This document shows, piece by piece, positions 53,022-61,509 of a DNA stretch of 64,000 nt. A model generated the notes under the pieces. It ran no database searches. It had not been told where the DNA came from and saw nothing but the letters and a program-made list of their open reading frames with translations. Position 1 is the stretch's first letter. Each line of letters begins with the position of its first letter. Source of the stretch: PALSA-600 sp037142875 (GTDB lineage Bacteria; Actinomycetota; Thermoleophilia; Gaiellales; Gaiellaceae). Made by a program: the position numbers and the translations under genes. The stretch spans positions 34,869 through 98,868 of the forward strand of contig JBAWZV010000008.1 in NCBI GenBank assembly GCA_037142875.1, given 5' to 3'.

Positions 53022-53959
53022 GCCCCGTCCCCGTCTTCAGCGGGCGGCAGGTTGAGCTCGCCGTGTCGCCCGGTGAGGCGGTTGAGGCGGTGCGGGACGC
53101 GTTCGTCGCTCACCACCGTGGCGAGTGGACGATGCCGCCGAAGGTGTAAGTCACGAACTACCCGGCTGGCGACTTCCGGGCGATGCCGGCACTCGGCGGC
53201 GGCCACGCGCTCCTCAAATGGGTCACCTCGTTTCCGGGCAACCCGGCGCGCGGCCTTCCGACCGTGTCGGGCGTCGTGCTGCTCTCCGACGCCCAGACGG
53301 GCGAGCTGAAGGCTGTGCTCGACGCGGCGGCAGTCACCGCGTTGCGCACAGGCGCTGCCGCCGTGCTCGCGGCGGAGACGCTTGGCCGTCCGGACGCATC
53401 GAGCGCCGCGGTGATCGGCGCGGGCGTCAACGGGATCGCTGCAGCCCGGACATTCCTTGCCCGCGACCGTACCGTCGCACTGTGGGATCGCGACGTCGCC
53501 CGAGCCGAGGCCGCGGCGGCCCTCGTCGGAGCGACCGTCGCACCGTCGCTTGCGGCGGCGCTCGCCGCCGACCTGGTGGTGACCGTGACTCCGGGTCACG
53601 AGATCCTGCTGACCGAAGGGCTACTGGCTCCGGGGCAGCACGTGAGTCTGATGGGCGCCGACGGCCCCGGCAAGGGTGAGGCTTCCGTCGCCGAGCTGCG
53701 GCGGACGCGCATGTTCTGTGACGAGTGGGAGCAGGCAAGCCACTCCGGCGATATCTCCCGTGGCGTCGAGGAAGGGTGCATCGGCGTCGCAGACGTGACA
53801 GCCCTCGGGGCAGTGCTCGCCGGGGAGGCCGAGGGCAGGCGCTCGGGGCAGGAGATCACGGTGTTCGACTCGACGGGTCTTGCGATTCAGGATCTGGCGA
53901 TCGCGCGGGCGTGCCTTGAGGCCGCGGGTCGGCTCGAGCTCGCAACGATCGAGCTCTGA
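53018..53959 (+). pseudogene. Ornithine cyclodeaminase/mu-crystallin family gene with in-frame TAA
   Basis: A single frame of 314 codons, TTG start, overlapping pntB by 4 bp (TTGA). It is interrupted at codon 44 by TAA (53147-53149). Text before the stop (SPGEAVEAVRDAFVAHHRGE, WTMPPKV) and after it (VTNYPAGDFRAMPALGGGHA) joins seamlessly in family order. Homologues usually have Tyr here, so TAC/TAT to TAA is the simplest explanation. The rest has an intact NAD-binding motif (AAVIGAGVNGIAAART). An ATG at 53183 could restart translation but would lose the substrate-binding N-terminus. Mutation, sequencing error or read-through cannot be told apart here. Confidence 0.85.
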
Positions 53960-53971
53960 GCGGCGTCGGCG

Positions 53972-55102
53972 TCAGCCGAAGCGCGTCGGGTCAAACAGCT
54001 CGATACCCGCAGCCGTCTCGCCCACGATCGCACGGGCGAGAAGCTCACCGCAGACCAGTCCGAGCACGTTGCCGTGGCCGGAGTAGCCGCCTGCTACCCA
54101 GATCCGGTCGCGCCCGGGCACGCGCCCCACGAGGGGCAGAAGGTCGGCCGTCTCACCCCAGGCTCCTGACCACCGGTGCGTGACAGGCGGCAGGTGGCCG
54201 ACGAGCCGGGTGGCGAGCTGCTCGATCTCGCGCTGCACGGCGCCGGTGGTCGCGTCGCTGGCCGTGTACTCGTTTCCGACGTCCTGGTCGCGGCAGCCTC
54301 CGATCAGGAGCCGGCCGTCGGGGAGCTGCTGCCAGTAGTCGAATCCCTCGCGCGCGTAGTGCGGGTGCGGGAAGCGCAGCTCCGCAAGCGGTGCGGTCGC
54401 GAGCATCTGGCCGCGAACCGCCACCACATGCGTCGCCAGCTCCGGGAGGAGCGACGCGATGAGACCGTCGGTCGCAACGACAACAACGGCGTCGAACGCG
54501 TCGAGCGCGTCGGCCTCGACCGGGCGTCGCTCGACGATCTCGACGCCAACCGTGGCTGCGCGGGCGGCGAGACGCCGAACCCAGCGTGGCGGGTCGACTG
54601 CCCCGTCGCGCGGGTAGCGGATCGCACCGGCGTAGAGCCCCGCGAGTACCGGTGGGAGCGAACCGGCGGCCTCGACAGCGAAGCCGTCCTCGCGCAGCGC
54701 CTCGCCCTCGGCCTCAATCGTCTCGAGCTCGGCGCGATCGGCGGCCAGCCGGAGGCTGCCGACGCGGCGGAATGCGTCGCCGGCGAGGCTCTCCAGCCGA
54801 TCGAGGCCGAGGTCGGCGAGCTGCCACAGCTGACGCGCGCCGGCGGTGCCCAGACGTGAACGCGCGTCGAGGTAGCTCATCGCACCGCCACCGAGGGCGA
54901 AGCCACCGTTTCGGCCACTAGCGCCGCTTGCGACCGCGTTCGTGTCGAGGAGCCGCACGCTCAGCCCGCGCTCGGCGAGTGCAAGCGCGCAGGAGCAGCC
55001 CGTCACGCCGGCACCGATCACCACCACGTCGACCTTGGGCTTCGCGACGGCGGAGCCAACCGGGTCGAGCGGTCGATCAAGCCAGTAGGGAGTTGTCGTC
55101 AC
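53972..55102 (-). CDS. FAD-dependent oxidoreductase, DAO family
   Basis: 376 residues. The FAD-binding motif is VVVIGAGVTGCSCALALAER, followed by SGASGRNGGFALGGG, the usual glycine/D-amino-acid oxidase signature. The C-terminal FAD segment is RIWVAGGYSGHGNVLGLVCG. Substrates for this family include glycine, sarcosine and D-amino acids; there is no basis to choose. Convergent with the pseudogene. The 23-bp distance from dprA leaves the possibility that it ends that transcript. Confidence 0.88.
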   Translation of the reverse strand: MTTTPYWLDRPLDPVGSAVAKPKVDVVVIGAGVTGCSCALALAERGLSVRLLDTNAVASGASGRNGGFALGGGAMSYLDARSRLGTAGARQLWQLADLGLDRLESLAGDAFRRVGSLRLAADRAELETIEAEGEALREDGFAVEAAGSLPPVLAGLYAGAIRYPRDGAVDPPRWVRRLAARAATVGVEIVERRPVEADALDAFDAVVVVATDGLIASLLPELATHVVAVRGQMLATAPLAELRFPHPHYAREGFDYWQQLPDGRLLIGGCRDQDVGNEYTASDATTGAVQREIEQLATRLVGHLPPVTHRWSGAWGETADLLPLVGRVPGRDRIWVAGGYSGHGNVLGLVCGELLARAIVGETAAGIELFDPTRFG

Positions 55103-55125
55103 AGCGCGATCCTACGATGGGGCGA

Positions 55126-56115
55126 TCACCTCCTGTACACCCCCGCGCGTCCCTCGACGAGGCCCTCTAGCTCGAGCTCGCTGAGCGCCGCTGAGACAGC
55201 AGCCGAGGCCAGACCGGTGCTCGCCGCAATCTGATCGGCGGTCGTCGCTCCACTCGCCAGGGCAGCGAGAACTGCGGCTGCAGGAGAGCCGGGCTCGAAC
55301 GCCGGCTCCTCGGGGTGAGGGCGCTCGACTCCGACCGCCTGGAGGACGTCGTCGGCGTTCGTGACCGGCGCCGCGCCGAGGCGCAGGAGCGCGTTGGTTC
55401 CGTGCGAGAGCGCCGAGGTGATCTCGCCCGGAACCGCGAGCACGTCCCGTCCCTCCTCGAGCGCGAGGTCGGCCGTGATCAGAGCACCGCTTCGCTCTCG
55501 CGCCTCGACGACGACGGTTGCGAGCGCGAGGCCGGCGACGATGCGATTGCGAGCCGGGAACCTCCACGGCGCCGGTGCGACCCCAGGTGGATACTCGGAG
55601 ACGACGAGGCCACCGTGCAGCGAGATCTCGGCCGCCAGACCGGCGTGTGCGCGCGGGTAGTCGCGATCGATGCCACAGCCGAGGACGGCAACCGTTCTAC
55701 CGCCGGCCTCGAGCGCGCCGCGGTGAGCCCAGCCGTCGATTCCGCGGGCGAGCCCCGACACGACAACCACCCCGGCCGCAGCGAGCTCGCGCCCGAGAAA
55801 CCGGGCCACGTGGGCGCCGTAGTCCGTGCACGTCCTGGCTCCCACGACGGCGACCGAAGGCTCCGAGAGCAGTGCCTCGTCGGCCTTCCCTCGGAGGAAG
55901 AGCCCGGGCGGTGGATCGTGGATCGCACCAAGCCGTGGCGGAAAACCACGTTCGGAACGAGCGACGAACCGGAGGCCGTGGTGCGAGAGCTCACGTCGTG
56001 CTGCGCCATGGTCGAACGCCGCCTCGAACCCGGCGAACCCGTGGCTGTGCAGGTCGGACTCAACGGCGTGCGCGTCGCGAGAGGCGGCATACAGGGCGAG
56101 CGCAAGCTCGCTCAC
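55126..56115 (-). CDS. dprA: DNA processing protein DprA
   Basis: 329 residues. The Rossmann-like DprA core carries VAVVGARTCTDYGAHVARFL, VVVSGLARGIDGWAHRGALE, GGRTVAVLGCGIDRDYPRAH, VVSEYPPGVAPAPWRFPARN and IVEARERSGALITADLALEE-type sequence. A C-terminal winged helix (residues about 265-329) completes it. DprA protects incoming single-stranded DNA and loads RecA in transformation. Its start overlaps the comM stop by 4 bp. Confidence 0.96.
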   Translation of the reverse strand: MSELALALYAASRDAHAVESDLHSHGFAGFEAAFDHGAARRELSHHGLRFVARSERGFPPRLGAIHDPPPGLFLRGKADEALLSEPSVAVVGARTCTDYGAHVARFLGRELAAAGVVVVSGLARGIDGWAHRGALEAGGRTVAVLGCGIDRDYPRAHAGLAAEISLHGGLVVSEYPPGVAPAPWRFPARNRIVAGLALATVVVEARERSGALITADLALEEGRDVLAVPGEITSALSHGTNALLRLGAAPVTNADDVLQAVGVERPHPEEPAFEPGSPAAAVLAALASGATTADQIAASTGLASAAVSAALSELELEGLVEGRAGVYRR

Positions 56116-57569
56116 GCCGGTCCCAGCTCGGCCGGCGAGCGGTACGACAGTGCCTCTGCAACGTGCTCTGCGGCGATCTCCGGCGTTCCGGCGAGCGCCG
56201 CGACCGTGCAGGCCACCCGTGCGACACGCGAGCGCCCGCGGCCGGAGAGCGGGAGACGGTCAACGGCCCGGACGAGGAGCTCGTCTGCCGCAGCCGAGCG
56301 AGGGAGCGGTTCGAGGAGCCGCGTGCGTGCCGCCACGACTCGTGCGCGGATCGCGTCGGACGGCTCGCCGGGCGCTGCCCCGAGCTCTGCCGCCCGCGGA
56401 CGCGGGAGTGCGAGCACGAGGTCGAACCGGTCGAGCAGCGCACGCGAGAGACGCTCGCGGTACCTGTCGATCTGCTGCGGCGTGCAGCGGCACGACGCGG
56501 CTGGATCGCCCCGGCCACCGCACGGGCAGAGGTTCATCGTCGCAACGAGCTGGAAGCCGGCGGGGAAGAGCGCACGGCCGCCGACGCGAGCGATCGAGAT
56601 CGTCTTGTCCTCGAGAGGCTGGCGAAGGGCCTCGAGCACGCCTCGTGGGAACTCTGGCAACTCGTCGAGAAAGAGCACGCCGCGGTGGGCGAGCGTCGCC
56701 TCTCCCGGGCGCGGGGACGAGCCGCCTCCGACGAGCGCAGCACTCGAAGCCGTGTGGTGTGGCGCGCGGAACGGTGGCGTCCGAACGAGACCGCCGCCCA
56801 CGCCGAGCACCCCAGCCACCGAGTGGATCCTCGTGACCTCGAGCGCCTCGACGTCACCGAGCGGGGGAAGGATCCCGGGCAGCCGCCGGGCGAGCATGGT
56901 CTTGCCGATGCCGGGTGGTCCGGCGAGGAGCAGGTTGTGGCAGCCCGCCGCGGCGATCTCGAGCACGCGGCGGGCGCGCTCCTGCCCGCGGACATCGCAC
57001 ATGTCTGGCGGCCCTACCCGCGAGTCGACCTCCTCGGCAGGTTTCACCTCGACAGGCTGCTGCTCGCCGCGAAAGTAGGCGACCGCATCGGCGAGGTGCG
57101 CGACGGGCACTGGCTGGATGCCCGCCAGGGCGACCTCGGGGCCGGACTCCGCGGCGCAGACGAGTCGGTGCGCGCCGCTTCGACGCGCACCCTCGGCTGC
57201 GGCCAGCGCCCCGGGCACTGGACGCAGCCGTCCGTCGAGCGCGAGCTCACCGATAGCGGCGTGTCCGTTCAGGCAGTCGGGTGGGATCTGGTGCGACGCG
57301 GCGAGAACCGCAAGCGCAATCGGCAGATCGAACCCGGACCCCTCCTTGCGTAGATCGGCCGGAGCGAGGTTGACGGTGATCCGCCGAAGCGGCCACTCGA
57401 GCTGCGCGGACGCAATCCCGCTGCGGACGCGCTCTTTTGCCTCCTGACAGGCCCTGTCGGCGAGCCCGACGATTGCGAAAGCCGGAATGCCGCGCTGCAG
57501 GTGAGCCTCCACCTCGACCCGGCGCGGCTCGAGCCCAACAAGCGCGTGGGTGACCGTGCGAGCGAGCAT
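56112..57569 (-). CDS. comM: ComM/YifB Mg-chelatase-like AAA+ helicase
   Basis: 485 residues. The N-terminal lon-like fold (LEPRRVEVEAHLQRGIPAFA, IVGLADRACQEAKERVRSGI) precedes the AAA+ core with Walker A LLLAGPPGIGKTMLARRLPG and Walker B VLFLDELPEF. A Cys-rich zinc-like loop NLCPCGGRGDPAASCRC follows, and the C-terminal domain completes it. ComM is a hexameric helicase for branch migration during natural transformation. The organisation with dprA and yraN is conserved in actinobacteria. Confidence 0.96.
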   Translation of the reverse strand: MLARTVTHALVGLEPRRVEVEAHLQRGIPAFAIVGLADRACQEAKERVRSGIASAQLEWPLRRITVNLAPADLRKEGSGFDLPIALAVLAASHQIPPDCLNGHAAIGELALDGRLRPVPGALAAAEGARRSGAHRLVCAAESGPEVALAGIQPVPVAHLADAVAYFRGEQQPVEVKPAEEVDSRVGPPDMCDVRGQERARRVLEIAAAGCHNLLLAGPPGIGKTMLARRLPGILPPLGDVEALEVTRIHSVAGVLGVGGGLVRTPPFRAPHHTASSAALVGGGSSPRPGEATLAHRGVLFLDELPEFPRGVLEALRQPLEDKTISIARVGGRALFPAGFQLVATMNLCPCGGRGDPAASCRCTPQQIDRYRERLSRALLDRFDLVLALPRPRAAELGAAPGEPSDAIRARVVAARTRLLEPLPRSAAADELLVRAVDRLPLSGRGRSRVARVACTVAALAGTPEIAAEHVAEALSYRSPAELGPA

Positions 57570-57630
57570 GTTGCCACGCTAGACGACGTCTGGCCAGGCG
57601 TGTGAAACGAAAGTGGAACGTCTATCGCGG

Positions 57631-58749
57631 CTAGGAGCGCCGCGCGACGAGCACGTCTTCGAAGTACTCACCGGCACGACGACCTGTGCGCCGGTTCACG
57701 TGGCGACGGTGGCGTCCGTCCAGCCGGAGACCCGCCCGATCGAGGATCTCCGGGTAGAGCTCACGGCGGTCGTTGACGACGATCAGCACCGGGCCACCTG
57801 GCCGAACCGCAGCGGCCGCGCGTTCGAGCACGCCAGCGACACCGGTGACGTAGGAGGCAATCGCAGCCTTGCCCGTCCCCGCGGCGGCGGCGCCAAGCTC
57901 GCGCTCGCGTCGGTCATCGAGACCCAGCAGCTCGTAGGCGTACCGATGTTGCTCGTGGTAGTCGATCAGCCCCGGGTACGGCGGCGAGGTCACCACGACG
58001 TCGTAGCGGCGGGCCAGGTCGACCTCAAGCGCGTCACCGTGCAGCACCTCGGCCTCACGGCGGCTACGAACGTGAGCGAACTCCTTCAGCCGTGTGAGCG
58101 TGTCGAGGGTGTAGCGACGGACGAAGTGGTCGGCATGCTCGACCGGACGACACTCGCGCTTGTGCTTGTGGCACCAGTACGCCCCCTCCTGCGGGGTCTT
58201 CGGGAACTCGAGATCGAAGTGCGCGGTGCGCCGTGCCGAACGTGCAGCGCGGGCGAGGATGACGCGGAGCACGTCGGCGTGCTCGTACTCCGCCGCGAGC
58301 GCTCGGAAGGCGAGAAGGTCGGTGACAGCCTGCGGCGCAAACCACGCGTCGACGTACGGCGTCGCCGCAGCCGGCGCAGGCACGTCGCCCCGGGCGTAGC
58401 GCGCGAGGACGTCGCGCAGGTCGTGCTCGAGGCGAAAGAGGTTGTAGCTGCCCGTCTTGACGCGCATCAGCAGGCAGTTGAAGGCAGCGAGGTCGACGCC
58501 GGTCGCGTCAAGTCCGCTCTCGAGGGCCTGAACGAGCGTCGTCCCCGAACCGGCAAAGGGGTCGAGGACGCGGCCGCCCTTCGGTGCGTAGCGTCCGAGC
58601 AGTTCCTCCACGAGCTGCGGAATGAACTTGCCGAGGTAGGGGTGCAGCCGATGGACGTGCTTCGTCCGCACCCGCTCGGGCAGCTCCGCCTCCGACCAGG
58701 AGAGGTCGAGGTCGAAGTCCGCGTACAGCGCTTCCTGCGTGACCGCCAT
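57631..58749 (-). CDS. Putative SAM-dependent DNA (amino) methyltransferase
   Basis: 372 residues. SAM-binding motif I is VLDPFAGSGTTLV (residues 61-73), and the catalytic motif IV is VVVTSPPYPGLIDY (251-264, TSPPY for DPPY), as in N4-cytosine or N6-adenine DNA methylases. Between them, a Cys/His-rich patch (C193, H194, H196, C200, H205, H208 in YWCHKHKRECRPVEHADHF) could bind a metal. No restriction endonuclease gene is adjacent, so it is orphan; RNA modification is an alternative. It is inserted between comM and yraN, where most relatives have nothing. Confidence 0.8.
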   Translation of the reverse strand: MAVTQEALYADFDLDLSWSEAELPERVRTKHVHRLHPYLGKFIPQLVEELLGRYAPKGGRVLDPFAGSGTTLVQALESGLDATGVDLAAFNCLLMRVKTGSYNLFRLEHDLRDVLARYARGDVPAPAAATPYVDAWFAPQAVTDLLAFRALAAEYEHADVLRVILARAARSARRTAHFDLEFPKTPQEGAYWCHKHKRECRPVEHADHFVRRYTLDTLTRLKEFAHVRSRREAEVLHGDALEVDLARRYDVVVTSPPYPGLIDYHEQHRYAYELLGLDDRRERELGAAAAGTGKAAIASYVTGVAGVLERAAAAVRPGGPVLIVVNDRRELYPEILDRAGLRLDGRHRRHVNRRTGRRAGEYFEDVLVARRS

Positions 58750-58794
58750 GCCGACGAGTTCGGGGGCGACACGAGGACTCCTGGTCCGGCGGCG

Positions 58795-59130
58795 TCAGGG
58801 GAACGCGTTTGGCACGCACTCCACGTCGGTACCGCGGATCGCGACGAGGTCAAACCTCACCTCGCAGCGGGCGAGCTCCGGTCGCGCGGAGAGCCAGCCC
58901 TCGGCTGCTCGCGTGACCCGCCGCACCTTCTCGGGAGTGACCATCTCGAGCGGGTCGCCGAAGCTTTCGCCGCCTTTCGACTTCACCTCAACGAAGACGA
59001 GCGTACCGCGCCGCAGCGCGACGAGATCGAGCTCGTACCGGCCGACCCACACGTTCGTGGCGAGCACCCGGTAGCCGTGGAGCTCGTACCAGCGAGCAGC
59101 TTGCTGCTCGGCGGCGTTGCGGAACCCCAC
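58795..59130 (-). CDS. yraN: YraN/UPF0102 family nuclease-like protein
   Basis: 111 residues with a restriction-endonuclease-like fold: NAAEQQAARWYELHGYRVLA, GRYELDLVALRRGTLVFVEV, then KSKGGESFG. The Glu-x-Asp, Glu-x-Lys arrangement (ELDLV, VEVKSK) matches the PD-(D/E)XK core. Likely a Holliday-junction-resolvase-related protein of unknown role. It begins 3 bp after the rnhB stop, so the two are coupled, as in most bacteria. Confidence 0.93.
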   Translation of the reverse strand: MGFRNAAEQQAARWYELHGYRVLATNVWVGRYELDLVALRRGTLVFVEVKSKGGESFGDPLEMVTPEKVRRVTRAAEGWLSARPELARCEVRFDLVAIRGTDVECVPNAFP

Positions 59131-59133
59131 TGC

Positions 59134-59811
59134 CTACGCCGACGAGAGCGCCGAGGCGTCCGGATCCCCCAGGCCCTTGACGACGTAGGACATACGCTGG
59201 ATTGCAGACGGTCCGTTGAGCTTGACAGCGTCGACGTGCTGGCGCGTGATGTAGCCCACATGTGAGGCGAACCCGTAGCCCGGATAGCTCTTGTCGGCGA
59301 CGTGCATGTACCGGTCTCGCGTGACCTTCGCCACGATCGACGCCGCCGCGATCGCCGCCGACTTCGTGTCGCCGTGGACGATTCGACGATGCTCGGGAGC
59401 CTCCGTGCCGAGCTCGAAGCCGTCGACGAGGCAGATGTCCGCCGGCCGACACGCCGAGAGCGCCTCGCGCAACCCGCGCAGGTTCGAGCGGTGAAGACCG
59501 TCCCGGTCGATGACGCGCGGTGGGATGACACGGATCGAGACCCGGGTGGCGCACGCGACGACGGCGCGGTAGAGCTCGTCGCGCGTTGCGGCGTTGACCT
59601 GCTTGGAGTCGTTCAGGAGCCCGAGCGGGCGAGCGCGATGACCTCGGATCGCATCGAGATCGAGCAGCACCGCGGCGACGACGAGCGGGCCGGCAAGCGC
59701 GCCACGACCGGCCTCGTCGACACCGGCGACAAAGCGCACACCGAACCGGCGGTCGTATGCCAGGAGCTTCGAGCCGGTGAGCTTCGCCACGCAGCGAGGA
59801 TAACGGAGCAT
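59134..59811 (-). CDS. rnhB: Ribonuclease HII
   Basis: 225 residues. VAGVDEAGRGALAGPLVVAA contains the first two catalytic acids (Asp, Glu), VDGFEL the third (Asp) and GDTKSAAIAAASIVAKVTRD the rest. It removes ribonucleotides and RNA primers from DNA. A GTG at 59790 (VAKLTGSKLLAYDRRFG) is an alternative start that would shorten it by seven residues; neither start has a clear Shine-Dalgarno. C-terminal GLGDPDASALSSA is extra relative to E. coli. Confidence 0.95.
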   Translation of the reverse strand: MLRYPRCVAKLTGSKLLAYDRRFGVRFVAGVDEAGRGALAGPLVVAAVLLDLDAIRGHRARPLGLLNDSKQVNAATRDELYRAVVACATRVSIRVIPPRVIDRDGLHRSNLRGLREALSACRPADICLVDGFELGTEAPEHRRIVHGDTKSAAIAAASIVAKVTRDRYMHVADKSYPGYGFASHVGYITRQHVDAVKLNGPSAIQRMSYVVKGLGDPDASALSSA

Positions 59812-59865
59812 GCAGAACAGGCCCGCAGGCGTTCCACAAACGTTACGAAGAGGGCCGGGAGGCGG

Positions 59866-60213
59866 TCAGTGCGGGCGAAGCTCGCGGACGCGAGCCTTCT
59901 TGCCGATCTTGCCGCGCAGGTAGTACAGCTTCGCGCGGTTGACGTCGCCGATCGCGGTCACCTCGATCTTGTCGATCTTCGGTGAGTGGAGCGGGAACGT
60001 CCGCTCGACGCCGATGCCGAACGAGGTCTTGCGTACCGTGAACGTCTCGCGGGCACCGGAGCCCTGGCGCTTGAGGGTGATGCCCTCGAAGACCTGGATC
60101 CGGGCGCGTGTTCCCTCGATCACCTTGAAATGCACGCGCACCGTGTCGCCCGCCTTGAAGCGAGGAACTTCGCGCAGCTGACGCCGCTCGATCTGCTGGA
60201 TGATTGTGCTCAT
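59866..60213 (-). CDS. rplS: 50S ribosomal protein L19
   Basis: 115 residues from ATG 60213 (MSTIIQQIERRQLREVPRFK). The L19 signature includes GDTVRVHFKVIEGTRARIQV, FEGITLKRQGSGARETFTVR, then FPLHSPKIDKIEV. It sits at the 30S-50S interface. The longer upstream frame that begins in lepB is not coding. It is located between lepB and rnhB. Confidence 0.98.
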   Translation of the reverse strand: MSTIIQQIERRQLREVPRFKAGDTVRVHFKVIEGTRARIQVFEGITLKRQGSGARETFTVRKTSFGIGVERTFPLHSPKIDKIEVTAIGDVNRAKLYYLRGKIGKKARVRELRPH

Positions 60214-60242
60214 GACAAGTGATGCCCGAAGGCCCGGTAATC

Positions 60243-60866
60243 CTAGCGGAACGCGGCGAGGATGGACTGGATGGAGATGCGCGACGGCGGCCAGTAGGTC
60301 GCAACGACCCTTCCAATCAGGTTTTCGCGCGGCACGGTGCCCCACCGACGCGAGTCGCAGGACTCGTTGCGGTTGTCGCCCATCATGAAGTACTGACCCG
60401 CCGGAATCGTCTGCGACTTGTACGTGTCGTGGTCGCGCCGCTGCGGCTGGACGTAGCCCTCGTCGAGCTTCTTCCCGTTGATGTAGACGAACCCGTCGGT
60501 CTCGGCCCAGGTGTCGCCCGGCAGCCCGATCAGGCGCTTCACGAACACCCCACCGGAACCACAGTTCTGCGCCGCAGGCGGCGGTGTGTTGAACACGACG
60601 ACGTCGCCGCGCGCCGGGCTCCAGATGCGGTAGCAGACCCGGCAGGCGAGGATCCGGTCTGAGAACGAGCCGGTGCACCCGAACGCAGGCTTCGCACAGT
60701 GGAGCGTCGGCTCCATCGAGCTCGACGGGATCCGGTAGGGGTTGATCACCCACTGCTTGATCGCAAGGACGATGACGATCGCGCCGACGATGGTGATGAG
60801 CCAGTCGATCGCGACTCGCATGCCCTTTGGCAGTCCTGCAGTAAGACGCTCGATCGGGTTTCTCAA
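60243..60866 (-). CDS. lepB: Signal peptidase I
   Basis: 207 residues. One N-terminal membrane helix (WLITIVGAIVIVLAIKQWVI) is followed by the catalytic Ser50 in IPSSSMEPTL. Lys110, in GVFVKRLIGLPGD, is the general base, and the C-terminal box is MMGDNRNESCDSRRWGTV. The segment between boxes B and C carries an unusual Cys-rich stretch (C57, C64, C75, C78; sequence HCAKPAFGC then ACRVC), with C102 nearby, suggesting disulfides outside the membrane. It overlaps trmD by 4 bp. Confidence 0.95.
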   Translation of the reverse strand: MRNPIERLTAGLPKGMRVAIDWLITIVGAIVIVLAIKQWVINPYRIPSSSMEPTLHCAKPAFGCTGSFSDRILACRVCYRIWSPARGDVVVFNTPPPAAQNCGSGGVFVKRLIGLPGDTWAETDGFVYINGKKLDEGYVQPQRRDHDTYKSQTIPAGQYFMMGDNRNESCDSRRWGTVPRENLIGRVVATYWPPSRISIQSILAAFR

Positions 60867-61504
60867 CGGGTGTGATCCTTACGCCAGCGTTCGACAACGG
60901 CGTGGTTCCCGGACAGCAGCACGTCAGGAACCCGCCAACCGTTGAACTCGGCCGGCCTTGTGTAGTGCGGGTACTCGAGCTTACCCTCGAGCTCGGCCGA
61001 GAAGGATTCGATCTCGCCCGATCCCTCCGCCAGCGCCCCGGGAAGCCGTCGGGCGATCGCATCGACGAGCACCATCGCCGGAAGGTCGCCGTTTGAGAGC
61101 ACGTACGGCCCGATCGAGATCGCGTCGGTGCAGAGGTGCTCGACGATCCGCTCATCGAAGCCTTCGAAGCGCGACGAGAGGAACGTGACGTGAGCCTCGC
61201 CCGCGAGCTCCTCGACGACCTCCTGGGTCAGCTGGCGCCCCTGCGGCGTCAGCGCAACGATCCGCTGCGGCCTGTTCGCGCCGTAGGCGGCCTCGAGCGC
61301 GGCAGCTACGACATCGACGCGCAGCACCATCCCCGCCCCGCCACCGTAGGGCTCGTCATCGACCTGGCCGGAGCGAAGCGGCGTCGTGTCGCGGTAGCTG
61401 AAGAGCCGCAGGTCAAGCTCGCCGCCGAGAACGGCCGACACGGGCCGCTGCTCGGTGAGCCATGAGAAGGCGTGCGGGGTCAGAGTGAAGACGTCGAGCT
61501 GCAC
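60863..61504 (-). CDS. trmD: tRNA (guanine37-N1)-methyltransferase
   Basis: 213 residues from GTG 61504 (VQLDVFTLTPHAFSWLTEQR). The SPOUT knot is recognisable: DDEPYGGGAGMVLRVDVVAA, LSSRFEGFDERIVEHLCTD, then SIGPYVLSNGDLPAMVLVDA. C-terminal YTRPAEFNGWRVPDVLLSGN matches the tRNA-binding domain, though the protein is shorter than the E. coli enzyme (255). It methylates G37 to prevent +1 frameshifting. Downstream of rimM by 5 bp. Confidence 0.96.
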   Translation of the reverse strand: MQLDVFTLTPHAFSWLTEQRPVSAVLGGELDLRLFSYRDTTPLRSGQVDDEPYGGGAGMVLRVDVVAAALEAAYGANRPQRIVALTPQGRQLTQEVVEELAGEAHVTFLSSRFEGFDERIVEHLCTDAISIGPYVLSNGDLPAMVLVDAIARRLPGALAEGSGEIESFSAELEGKLEYPHYTRPAEFNGWRVPDVLLSGNHAVVERWRKDHTR

Positions 61505-61509
61505 GGAAC

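Noticed and set aside
51599..53149. 516-codon frame overlapping pntB out of phase
   Set aside because: Only its last 44 codons (from 53018) are protein-like; these belong to the broken ornithine-cyclodeaminase gene, and the rest is a shadow of pntB.
55518..57353. 611-codon plus-strand frame opposite dprA and comM
   Set aside because: Antisense shadow; Arg-rich, no motifs, spans two well-defined genes.
57613..59265. 550-codon plus-strand frame opposite the methyltransferase, yraN and rnhB
   Set aside because: Antisense shadow crossing three real genes and their junctions.
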